The notes beneath the pieces are model-generated. The model was not told where the DNA came from. It searched no databases and saw nothing but the letters and a program-made list of their open reading frames with translations. A DNA stretch of 64,000 nucleotides. It comes from Nageia nagi (Eukaryota > Pinophyta). Position numbers and translations under genes: made by a program. This document shows positions 23,250 to 33,489 of the stretch, piece after piece. Position 1 is the stretch's first letter. The number at the start of each line of letters is the position of its first letter. The DNA lies in contig JBITNC010000001.1 in the NCBI GenBank assembly GCA_050084985.1, positions 158,100,001-158,164,000 of the forward strand. Direction: 5' to 3'.

Positions 23250-23720
23250 GTTTCATGGTCTACAATGATTGTAGGGTACCCACAAAATGGGTTTTCTAAA
23301 AAATGCTTGTAGACATGTATGTAAAATATGAAATAATACATAAGGTCTAGGAATTATTTGATAATATGCATAATGCAAGTAGTTCCATAGTCTATAATGA
23401 TTGCAAGATACACATAAAATGGATTTGCTAGATAAGGCCCATATACATGTATGCAAAATGTGGAAGATTATACAATGCCCAGGAGTTGTTTGACAAGATG
23501 CATAATGTAAATAATTTCATAGTCTGCAATGATTACAAGTTACACAAAAAATGGGTTTTTTAGAAAATGCTAATATATATGTATACAAAATGTGGTATAA
23601 TACACAATGCTTAGGAATTATTTGACAATATGCATGATGTAAACATAATTTCTTGGAATGTGATGTTCAGAGAATATGCAATTCATGGATACAACAAGGA
23701 TTCCCTTAAACTATTTGATG
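23250..23720 (+). pseudogene. PPR fragments, tandem block
   Basis: Three successive copies of the segment TTTCATGGTCTACAATGATT-type (about 23253, 23379 and 23514), each encoding a degraded VSWSAMI-x-GY-x-QNGF. They alternate with MYAKCGRLYNAQELFDKMH (about 23440-23500) and MYTKCGIIHNA (about 23580 on). The last copy continues into ISWNVMFREYAIHGYNKDSL and KLFDVLKHP. The order matches consecutive PPR P/L/S repeats shortened by deletions. Confidence 0.7.
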
Positions 23721-24010
23721 TGTTAAAGCATCCATGTTAGTTATGTGGTAACATTATGAACAATGTTGAAGCATAATGGTGATATATCAATTGAGAGCTT
23801 ATAAATTTAGCTAACCTTGACTTATCTAATTCATGATGGTTTGAACAGGTTATCTTGAGGGAGAGATATCCAACCTTTATATCTTATTATTGTTATTATG
23901 GAGGTAAGAAAATATAGAATTTAATTATTTAAGTCTTTCATTTTGTGCATATCTTATAGTCCTAGGATTAATAATTATATATGAATTGTTGACCTTTTTG
24001 TCTATGTAAG

Positions 24011-24450
24011 CTATCTTGAGGGAGATTTGAACTTCAATGCCAAAATACCCATAAACATTTGAATTAGGTGTGTGCATGTGTCTACTTGGTGCTTGTAAAT
24101 AGAGTGTCTTGGTTCATGCATACTATCTTGAGGGATCTTGGAACTTCACTACTAAAATATTCATAAACCCTTAATTGGGTGCATATATGTGTCTACTTGG
24201 TGCTTGTAAATTGAATGTTGTGGTTTGGGAAGGCTATCTTGAGGAAGCTTTGAACTTCATTACCAAAATACCCATAAACACTAAATTAGGTATGGAGAAT
24301 TATATGCTTGGTGCTCATAAATTAAATATTATGTCTTTTGTAGGCTATGAGAGATTAGAACTTTCACTACAAAAATACCCATAAACCTTGAATTAGGTAT
24401 GTAGATGTGTTTACTTGGTACTTGTAAATTGAATGTTGTGGATTTATTTG
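24011..24450 (+). repeat. 111-bp in-frame tandem array from a PPR E-type motif
   Basis: CTATCTTGAG-type markers at 24011, 24123, 24234 and 24345 give spacings of 112, 111 and 111 bases, that is 37 codons. The best unit reads GYLEEALNFITKIPINTKLG then CLLGACKLNVVVWE. This corresponds to the E-motif region of PLS-class PPR proteins (GYLEEA-x-x-FI-x-KMP and LLGAC). Units three and four are open as one frame from 24175 to 24384; other units have stops. Confidence 0.75.
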
Positions 24451-24860
24451 ATAAGATGCATGACAAAAATAAAGTTTCATATTCTAAAATGATTGCATGA
24501 TACATAAAAAGGAATTTTTAAAAAAAGCCCATAAATATATGAAACATGTTGAAGAATAAAACAAGACTCAATATTTGTTGACAAGATGCATGATGAAAAT
24601 ATAGTTTCATGGTCTGCAATGATTGCACAATATACAAAATGGGTTTTTTAAAAAAAGGGAAATAAACACATTAAATATTTGGAATAATACATAATATCTA
24701 AGATAATATTCATAAGATTCATGACACAAACATAATTTCATGGTCTACAATGATTGTAGGATTTATGGATTTTCTAAAAGAATTAAGAAAAATGCAAAGC
24801 ATGGACATATATGTAGAATGTAGAAGAATGCATAAGGTCATAGACTAGAATACATGCTTG
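24451..24860 (+). pseudogene. Further PPR fragments (right end block)
   Basis: Three more decayed copies of the VSWSAMI-encoding segment (about 24470, 24604 and 24730) with MHDKN-type leaders and poor KHVE or YNI continuations. Nothing longer than a few motifs is readable. Confidence 0.55.
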
Positions 24861-25195
24861 AACATCATAGACAATATGTATCCCCTTGTCTCACCTCATA
24901 TCATTTGGTCTCACCATGTCTCCTCTCATCTAGTATCCCCTCTCCTCTCTCATCTCGCTAATACACCAAATGCCCCTTTCTCCTCCAACCCCTCAACTCA
25001 AAAAACTCAAAATGACAAGAACATTCCAAGTACCCACCTAATCTCCCCATGTGCATTTTTTTTTAATTTTTCTCATTTTGACTAAGGGGAAGTTTTTCAT
25101 CACTCCAAAAATATTTTTGGGGTTGGTAAAAATCATCCCACAAAAATCACCCCTTAAACACAAAATTGAGGTGGTTAAAAACCACCTTACATTGC
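24861..25195. other. Right subterminal region of the CACTA element
   Basis: Pyrimidine-rich plus strand with CTCACCTCATATC, CTCATCTCGC and CCCCTTTCTCC, then paired AAAATCAC and AAAACCACC motifs before the terminal repeat. No gene; the open frames at 24858-25239 show no similarity that I recognise. Confidence 0.5.
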
Positions 25196-25225
25196 CTACC
25201 TCCAAAGTCCTTTTTTGGTCTAGTG
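25196..25225 (-). repeat. Right terminal inverted repeat of CACTA
   Basis: CTACCTCCAAAGTCC, a run of T, then GGTCTAGTG is the inverted match of the left end. Confidence 0.88.
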
Positions 25226-25359
25226 ATAATATAAATTAAATATTATAAATAATTAAAAAATGAATAAATAAAATTAAAAATTATATATATTTACAAATAA
25301 ATATGTATGATTTTTATTAATTTTAAAAATATTATAAATAATGAGTAATGATGTTTTAT

Positions 25360-28300
25360 TTTTAGAATTTGATAGTAGGTGAGTTAGTGGCTTATATCAT
25401 TATGTACAAGCGGACTGATGCTTCTTTATATGAAAAATACATGCCTTATATTTATCAAAAGAGAATGGATGTACATTCAAATGATGACAAGAGTCCTTAT
25501 ATTCTTCAATAGATGAAAAATATTTCATCAAATGAGGATGAGATGGAGATGCCACCAATTTTTCAAAGGGGGAGTATGTATGAGGTATATATGATTAATC
25601 AACACATAAACTTCATTAGATATGTAGAAATGTAAGATAATTTAAATTCTTATTTTGAAGATATTATGTAAAATATTTAACTTAATATTATGATTAATGT
25701 TACACGAAGGATCAATGTCTCATTGAAGAAGGATGGACTTTGATGAAGATAATGATGATCATGAGGTAATTAGCATCAAAATTTGATTTTTTATTAGAAT
25801 TTTTATTAAATTAAATTAAAGTTATTATATGAAATTAAATTAAAATTCATCATATGAAGAGAGAACAAGATGAAGAGGGAAGAACATGCAGAAGAATAAG
25901 ACTTCAAAGAGAAATGGCATGTATCATTGTAAATGAGGAGCTAGTTGATCTACCATTAGAGAGTGTTGATGATTGTTCTTTTCCAAATTATCTACAAAAT
26001 TTATATTAGGATACATATTATCAAGATACATATGGTGCATGAATAATTAATATACCTTTACCAAAAGCTTTTCAACAATATGGGTGTCCATAAAAAAGAA
26101 TATTTGATTTTGATACTCTTAGTTCCTAGACCACATAAGGTGAAAAATATGGATGTCTACTTTGAATCATTAATTGATGAATTGTTGCAATTATGGAATG
26201 GAATTCAGAGTGTGGTTGATATAAGTAGATCTATCCAATAGAGTTCATTCACATTATATGGAATCTTATGTTGGATTGTACATGACTATCCAAGACTTAT
26301 TATTTAGTCAAGTATGTATATATAAAATCTTTGTTACATTTTCATGTATAAAAATTCAATATATCATAAATATTTGATTTTATTTTGCCACATGATAATG
26401 TATTCTCTAATAAAAATTATTTCAAGTATTCGTACAAAAGCTTATCATGCTTGTTCATTGTGTATAGAAAATCTCACATCAAGATAATTGAAACACTTAC
26501 AAAATATGGAATAACTTGGCAATAGAAAATATTTACCAATGGAACACCCTTTTCAAAATTTGAAATCACAATTTAATGGTAAGGTTGACTACACCTCCAC
26601 TCCCAATTATGCATCTCCTATGGATTGGTGTGTAAAGCACTAGGAAAGTGTAAAAAAATATTAGGAAAGAGCATTTGAGGAAGGTACTATTGTAGACCCA
26701 AATGATGTTATTGTTCATGAAGATGACTTACCTGAAGGTTAAATTTAACAAAATATGAATATATTTATTTATGTAAAAAAATGCATGTTTGTAATATTTT
26801 AATTTAATTATTTTATCAATTAAATGGTTAATTTTATGTATGTTTTCAGGCATTAAGATACTATCAATATGGTATAAACTTCCATACTAGAAGGAATTAT
26901 TAGTGGTATATTTATTATATATTATGCATATTGTAAATAATATTGTATGTTTTTGTATCGGTATACAACAAGCAAAGATTTAGATAATCCTAATGTGAGA
27001 AATTATTTAAAATATACCAATAAAAAGTGTTCCTTATGGATAACTCATAATTCATATGGATTGATAAATGCACTTGATCCTTCCACATGGATTATGACCA
27101 AAGAAGAAGATACCATGCTACATAATTTTGTTTGATCCACTAAAATACCAAGTGGGTATGAATCATATTTAAGAAGAGCATTCACTATTGATAGTAAAAT
27201 GATAGGACTAAAGTCTCAATATTATCACAAATTCTTAAAGGTATTATCATATTACACGTTTATAAAAAAAATTTAAATTCATATTAATATATTTTTTATT
27301 CAAAATATAGTGATTAATATTCATTGTGTAAAACTTCTAATCATTTTATTTACATAATATTCTTCCACTTGCAATTTGTGGATGCATGAGTTTACCTTCT
27401 TATCTAATACATTTGATTGGTCAACTATCAATGTTTCCAAGGTATCATGTCATGTTTATATACTACTACTAGTCTATGATGAAAATAGCATGTCTTTATT
27501 ATTTTGTTCAAATTTTAGTGCACATTTTGACATGTAATAGTCAGTAATAATATTATATTTTCATAAATAGGTGGTTAAATTCAAAGGAGATACATATGCA
27601 TGAAATACATAGGTGGTATAGAGAAATTACTAATATTGTATGTAAATTTGAAAAAGAAATGCATGCTACTTTTATGGATATACAAGTGCACTTGTTGATC
27701 CATATAGTAGATGATATTCAAATATCAAGTGTTATAAGTGGTAGAAACATATTTTTTGTGTAGATATTTTTGAAAGTATTTGTTAGACACAAATCATGAG
27801 AAGGGTAAGTGCAAGAAGATGAGTCCCACTTTGGAAGGTTTTTATATTTGTTTAATAACTTTTTATTTTATTGTAATTATGGAAAAATAATATATTTGCA
27901 TAATCTACATACAATTCTTTACAAGTTAAAAATTAAAAAAAAATTAAAATGATAAGTTTAGGTCAAATTATGCTTATCGAACACAAGCATTTTTAAAAAT
28001 GACAATCAAGGCCAATAAAAAATTAATTAAAAAAATTTACATGAAAAATTTACAAAAAAATATCCCCCACAATCTTTAGTATCTTAGGTATCTTTACCCA
28101 AAAGTATTAATAAAAATATTTTAATTTAGATCCAAATATGCTTGCTGGAAACGATGGGGTATGGTCCTAAAATTGTATTTTTCAAATAATGGGTTTTGTA
28201 TTTGTTTAATAACTTTTTTTTTGAATTGTGAAAAAAAATATGTGCATAATTTTCATACAATTCTTCATAAGTTAAAAATAAATAAATTAAAAATGATAAG

Positions 28301-29910
28301 TTTAGGTCACATTATGCTTGTCGTACACTAACATTTTTTGAAACGATAATCATAGTCAATAAAAAATAAAATATTCATGAAAAAATACAAAAAAATATCC
28401 TCCACAATATTTAGTATCTTATATATATTTACCCAAAAAAATTTAAAAAATATTTTAATATAGGTCCAATTATGCTTGCCGGATACAATGGGGTATGGTC
28501 TTGAAACTATATTTTTTAATATACAGTGGCTTTTAAACATGCCTATAAAATATTAATTTTTATCATCTGGGTATTATAATAAATTACATATTTAAAAATT
28601 AGACTTCCATAAATATAATTTTACTAGAGTGATCTTTTTCAAGACTCAGACTATAAGTGCTTTAAATTTTGATATCAATATAAAAACCTAAAAATCAAGG
28701 AAAATACATCCACTTTTTGGCCAAAAGTGGAACTCATCTTCTTGCACTTACCCAACAGAAGGATCTATAGGTGAAGTACATTATATACAAATATAAATTT
28801 TATGCAAGTTAATATATTTCTCAAATTCATAATTTTTCCCCAAGGATGTGTAATGCAAATGACTCAAATAAATTAGAAGAGGAGGTTTTAGAAATAAATA
28901 GGATAGTATATTCTCTTACAAGTACATCTAATAATATTTGAGATTTTAGTAATTTATTATAATATATATGTACATGCATTTTGGATCTAATTTAATTAAT
29001 GCATACTAACAAGTATATATGATGACATTATGATTTTAAATATTATGAACAATATGAATCTATAACTTGATTTATCATGATGAATATGGAATGTTGTAAA
29101 GGTTGGATTGAATTATATAATGGTAAAAGAAGTGAAATTCCAAGAAAATGTACCTTGTTTTGTACTGTAAATACAAGGGGTCCTCTAACTTCACATCTAA
29201 GAGATGAAAATTGGCCAAAAGAGTGTATAAGGTCATGGATGAAGCAAGCAATTGAATAGAAACAAAGTAAAGGAGAAAGGTTAGATGAAGATGCATACAA
29301 TATAGCTATTAGATACAATAAGATAGTAAATATTATTTTATTCATTTCATTTATATTTTTACATTTATAAGACTTTTGTGGCTAATTGCACTAATAACAT
29401 TTTTATGCAAATATGTGTAGGCATTATATTTCCCTGCAATATGGGCATATAATCAACACTTCAGAATTAAAAAGAATGATGAAAGAAGGACATTTGATTA
29501 TGAAATGATGGTTGAATTTGACTAGGAAAGTCATGAAAGTACAAAAGATACAAAATAGATAAAAAGAAAATTACAATATATTGGAAAAATTCAAGAAATT
29601 ATTCATTTGGATTATTTATCATTCAAATTTGTAGTATTTAAATGTAAATGGTTAGAAGGATTTAATAGAAGAACAACCTTTTATGATGAACCTATTGGTT
29701 ATCATGCTATTGATTTCATACAATATTTAGTTGAAGAAAAAGAACCTTATGTTTTACCACAACATTGCAGTCAAATATTTTTCATTCTAGATGTATTGGA
29801 TAAGAAATGATGGTTTGTAATTAGTTGTGATCTAAGAGGAAAATACATTGTATATCATATTGATGAAGATGATAGTTAGAGATTTTATTGTTGAACTATG
29901 GAAATATTTT
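25360..29910 (+). pseudogene. Second CACTA transposase (TNP2) relic, split by a short element
   Basis: Plus-strand TNP2 pieces in order. NMDVYFESLIDELLQLWNGI then FTLYGILCWIVHDYPRLI (26150-26300). KYLPMEHPFQNLKSQFNGKV (26530-26590), the GHRRFLPMDHPFR block. Then GLINALDPSTW, IPSGYESYLRRAF and IGLKSQYYHKFL (27050-27240). CKFEKEMHATF and QVHLLIHIVDDI (27640-27715), the start of DUF4218. After the inserted element (27803-28753), a block at 29077-29259 and a DUF4216 end (29580-29870) with YIGKIQEIIHLDY, FVVFKCKWLEGF and EPYVLPQHCSQIFFI. Stops and frame breaks throughout. Its terminal repeats are not certain. Confidence 0.8.
27803..28753 (+). mobile_element. Non-autonomous TIR element, copy 1 (951 bp)
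   Basis: Ends are inverted: GGGTAAGTGCAAGAAGATGA at the left, and the reverse complement of the same at the right (GGGTAAGTGCAAGAAGATGA). The match extends to about 31 bases with one mismatch. The interior holds two direct repeats of about 354 bp (27836-28190 and 28191-28520), marked by TTTGTTTAATAACTTTT and GATAAGTTTAGGTCA. No ORF. It interrupts the TNP2 relic between DUF4218 and DUF4216. No clean target duplication; AGAA occurs near both ends. Confidence 0.8.
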
Positions 29911-30084
29911 TTGATGTTATCTTATGACACATTGAATATATCTAACCATAAATATATTATCATTTTGAAGTTAAATGAGTTACTTGAATTTTAAATGAGT
30001 TTATGTACCATTATGACATACCTACTATTTTTTCGTGATTATAAAATATTTTTAAATATTTCTTTAAATTTTTAAATGTATTTG

Positions 30085-30250
30085 ATTAATAAATTTAAAT
30101 TTAAACCATAAAACCCTAAAAATTTAAACCTTTAAAATCCTAAACCATAAAACCCTAAACCCAAATCCCTAAACCCTAAAATGTAAACCCTAAACTATAA
30201 ACCTTAAGCCTTAAAAACCTAAACCTTAAACCCCTAAACCCTAAATATGA
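30085..30250 (-). repeat. Telomere-like array in reverse orientation (CCCTAAA)
   Basis: ACCCTAAAA, CCCTAAACC and AACCCTAAA variants follow an AT-rich stretch. The orientation is opposite to the arrays at 955-1458 and 15185-15350. Confidence 0.8.
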
Positions 30251-30690
30251 ACTTGTAATAAAATAAATTACATTATTATTTTGGGTAGAGCATGATTTAC
30301 TAAATTAGGGTACAATACATTACTCCATGACATGATTTGTTTATCTAGGAGAATGCCCATAAGGCCATAATAGTATATTTTCTCTCTATGAGAATGCCCA
30401 TAATGCTAACATTTCCTTTGATGATAAAACCATAATACATGCATTGATCCTCTTCCATTTTAATGTAAATGAAGACATGATAGTAAAAAAATGCATCCAA
30501 AGTAATTCCCAATGATGGTATAAAGAGTATTTAATGTGTAAATGCCTTGTGGAAGTGATACCAATTAGTTTTCATACATCGAGGTATCTAGTCATGAAGT
30601 TATATATTTTTATGAATTGGAGTAGCAATAGAAGAAAGGTGGTTGCTTGAATATGTTGAAGCATATGGTTCTTTATTTAGCTAGTGTGTA
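30251..30690. other. No recognised feature
   Basis: AT-rich sequence with two related AGGAGAATGCCCATAA and TGAGAATGCCCATAA motifs (30338 and 30388). No frame with support. It may contain upstream sequence of the WIYLD fragment that follows. Confidence 0.4.
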
Positions 30691-30985
30691 ATGGGGAATG
30701 CGAGGTTTAATAGAGCTTTGAGAGCTATAAATATGATTGGACTGAGCATAAATGCAGTGAGTTGTATGCTAAAACATCTCCTTAAGGTATTCCGAGTGTT
30801 GGATTGGTTTCAATTTATAATTTTCTTTTATGTCTATGCACTGGTTTTAAGTTTTGATATTTTTTTATGCATATAAATTTTTAAATAGTTGTATGGCAAT
30901 GAATGAGATCTCATTGAAGAGGAACATTGTAGAGTTTTGGATGATGTTACGTTATATTATTAGGAAGAAGGAGAATAATACCTAG
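30691..30985 (+). pseudogene. WIYLD-domain gene fragment, two exons
   Basis: Exon one (30691-30786) reads ARFNRALRAINMIGLSINAV then SCMLKHLLK. A GT donor follows at 30787, an AG acceptor ends at 30888, and exon two (30889-30985) reads LYGNE, stop, DLIEEEHCRVLDD. Joined in phase 0, the pieces follow the WIYLD-domain pattern of plant SUVR1/2/4-type SET proteins: a first helix with A-L-R-x-M-x-x-x-G-I, then V-x-x-x-L-K-x-LLKLY, then a W-x-LIE-x-E-N-Y-R-x-L-x-D segment. The expected Trp codon is TGA, and a second stop follows. The domain is known at the N-terminus of histone methyltransferases. No SET domain is nearby, so this is an isolated, probably captured or relict fragment. Confidence 0.65.
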
Positions 30986-31022
30986 AGTTCTAGCTGATGC
31001 TAGAAACTTAAACCATAAATTA

Positions 31023-32000
31023 GGGTAAGTGTAAGAAGATGTGTCCCACTTTTGGCCAAAAAGTGGAAGTGTTTTCTTTGATTTTCAAGTTTTTTCACAC
31101 TTGATCTCAAAATTTGAAGCTCTTAGAGTTTGAATAATGAAAAAGATCACTGGGTAAAAATGTAGTGCTCAAAGTCTAGTTTCCAAATATGTAATTTATT
31201 CCAATACCTAGATGATAGAAATTAATATTTTATGGGCATGTTTACAAATCATTATTTTAAAAATATAGTTTCATGACCATACCTCATTATGTCCAACAAG
31301 TATAATTGGACTTGAATTAAAATATTTTTTAAATCCTTTTGGGTAAAGATACCTAAGATACTAAATATTGTGTAGGATATTTTTTTATCATTGTTTCATA
31401 AATATTTTTATTATTAAGTTTTTACTAGCCTTGATTATTGTTTTGAATTGTGCTCATGTCTATCAAGCATAATTTGACCTAAACTTATCTTCTTCTTCTT
31501 TTAACTTATGAAGAACTATATGTAGATTGTGCACATATATTATTCTATTCATAATTCTAAAAAAAAATAAAAATAAAAAAGTTAGTAAACAAATATGAAA
31601 CCCATTGTTTAAAAAATACAATTTTAGGACCATAACCCATCGTGTTTGTCAAGCATAATTGGATCTAAATTAAAATATTTTTTTAAATCATTTTAGGAAA
31701 AGATACCTAATACACTAAATATTATTTAAGATATTTTTTTGTAATTTTTTCATGAATGTATTTTTTTAATTAATTTTTTATTGGTCTTGATTATCACTTT
31801 GAAAAGTGCTCATGTATGTCAAGCATAATTTGACCTAAACTTATCTTTTTTAATTTTTTAAATTATGAAAAATTGTACACAAATTGTGCCCATACATTTT
31901 TTTCATCCTTATAAAAAATAAAAATTTATTAAACAAATATAAAACCTTAATAGCTCCTAATACTTCTTCTAAAGTGGGACTCATCTTCTTGCACTTACCC
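31023..32000 (-). mobile_element. Non-autonomous TIR element, copy 2 (978 bp)
   Basis: Same family as 27803-28753 but inverted. Left end GGGTAAGTGTAAGAAGATGT, right end reversed GGGTAAGTGCAAGAAGATGA. The two internal direct repeats are marked by AAGATACCTAA at about 31345 and 31695 (about 350 bases apart). ATTA flanks both sides (31019-31022 and 32001-32004), a possible 4-bp duplication. It sits at the edge of a telomere-like array. No coding capacity. Confidence 0.8.
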
Positions 32001-32410
32001 ATTACCTTAAACCCCTAAAACTCTAAACAAGCTAAACCTTCAACCCTTACCCATAAACCCATAAAACCCTAAACCCCTAAAACCATAAAATCCTAAACCC
32101 TTAAACCTTAAACCCCTAAACTCAAAAACCCTAAGCCTTACCCTAAACCCTTAAAACCCTAAAACTCTATACCCCTAAACCATAAACCTATATAACCCTA
32201 AACCCTACAATCTTAATCCTTAAACCACTAAAACCCTAAACCCTTAAAACCTTAAACCCTACAACCCTAAACCTTATAACTATAAACCCTAAACCTATAT
32301 AACCCTACCCTACAACCCTAAACCCCTAAATCCTTAAAATCCTAAAACCCTAAACCCCTAAAACCCCAAACCCTATCCCTTAAAAACCTAAAACCCTAAA
32401 CATTAAACTA
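32001..32410 (-). repeat. Telomere-like array in reverse orientation, main block
   Basis: About 400 bp of CCCTAAA, CCCCTAAA and CCTTAAA variants. A few such units also precede copy 2 of the short element (31003-31018), so the array was split by it. Confidence 0.82.
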
Positions 32411-33230
32411 TTGTAATTTTTTAAAAACACTTGTAAATTTTTACATCAACATCATAACAAACCAAACTAGTTTAATAATGGTATATAACATTATATGTGG
32501 CATCAAGTTGTATCATATTTTACATCATATGGCATCATTTTAGCATCAAACCTAACATCAAATTTAATATCAAACATGATATAAAATCTTGTATCAAATT
32601 TAGATCACTAAATATAAAAAAAAATATTAGTAACATATAACTAACATTATCTAAAGTTATTTACATCAAGAATATTTCTCGAATATAGCTAACATGCACC
32701 CTAATGTTATATAGGGTTTGTGTTATAGTGCCTACACTACCTCTCCTTTTTCTCGTAGCCTACATCACCCTTCATACAAATAAACATTTTACTCGAATTT
32801 ATTTATGATAAATCCAAGTATGGGCTTAACTTAAACCATTATATCAACCTATTCCATGAATATGCATACCTTAAAACATAATAATTTGTAAAAAAAATAA
32901 AGGTATGAATATTCAACTAGATTCTGATCTCCCCTACAACCCTTTGCATCTCGCCCTACCTCGTAGACCTTTATGTCTTTCCCTGCAACTTGATGAGCAC
33001 CCCCCCCCCTTTTCCTATAAGTAGGCCCTTAATCCCACAACATATCCCCTCCTTGCTTGTAGTAGTCATGTCCCTATTTACCATCCCCCTATATAGCTTA
33101 CCTCCCTCTAATCCCCCCATCTCGCCCCCCATAAACCTCACCTAATTTTATAGACTATTTGATGTATGTATAGATCCTATTGCAAACCTCTCCAATTGGT
33201 GCATGCTTTCAGGATGTAAGGGACAATTTA
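32411..33230. other. AT-rich then C-rich DNA; candidate CACTA terminus
   Basis: 32440-32640 is rich in GATG/CATCA-type motifs (CATCAAACCTAACATCAAAT). At 32707-32730 the minus strand begins CACTATAACACAAACCCTAT, which looks like a CACTA end and could be the right terminus of the TNP2 relic. No left partner was found. 32930-33140 is unusually C-rich on the plus strand, with a C run at 33000-33009. No gene. Confidence 0.35.
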
Positions 33231-33417
33231 ATTACTCTACATCTACTATAATATTTTTCCCTTCATTTGAAACTTTTGTTAGATAGTTTTAAGTTTGATG
33301 CGATTGATGAGTGAATGCAAGAGCTTGCCCTTTGAATAGGTAGTTGCAGCACTAGTGGTAATGGATGAATCACTCTACATGCATTGTTAAATTTTTCTTT
33401 TATTTATTTTTTTTAAA

Positions 33418-33418
<1 letters not shown>

Positions 33419-33475
<57 letters not shown>

Positions 33476-33484
33476 TATATATAT
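33419..33484. repeat. (TA)n microsatellite
   Basis: About 32 TA units with one AA interruption near 33469. Confidence 0.95.
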
Positions 33485-33489
33485 AATTA

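Larger units (their letters stand above)
15462..25225 (-). mobile_element. CACTA (En/Spm) transposon carrying PPR-derived sequence
   Basis: Left end CACTAGGCCAAAAAGGGCTT (15462-15481). Right end, reversed, CACTAGACCAAAAAAGGACT (25225-25206). The match is good over about 25 bases. The 3-bp duplication ATA is perfect (15459-15461 and 25226-25228), the size expected for CACTA elements. Inside are a minus-strand TNP2 transposase relic, subterminal and internal repeats, and plus-strand PPR-like fragments. The full length is 9,764 bp. It inserted into the AT-rich DNA beside the telomere-like array. Confidence 0.88.

Noticed and set aside
29043-29345. Minus-strand frames of 100 and 73 codons
   Set aside because: Antisense to the TNP2 relic block at 29077-29259. 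No domain on the minus strand.
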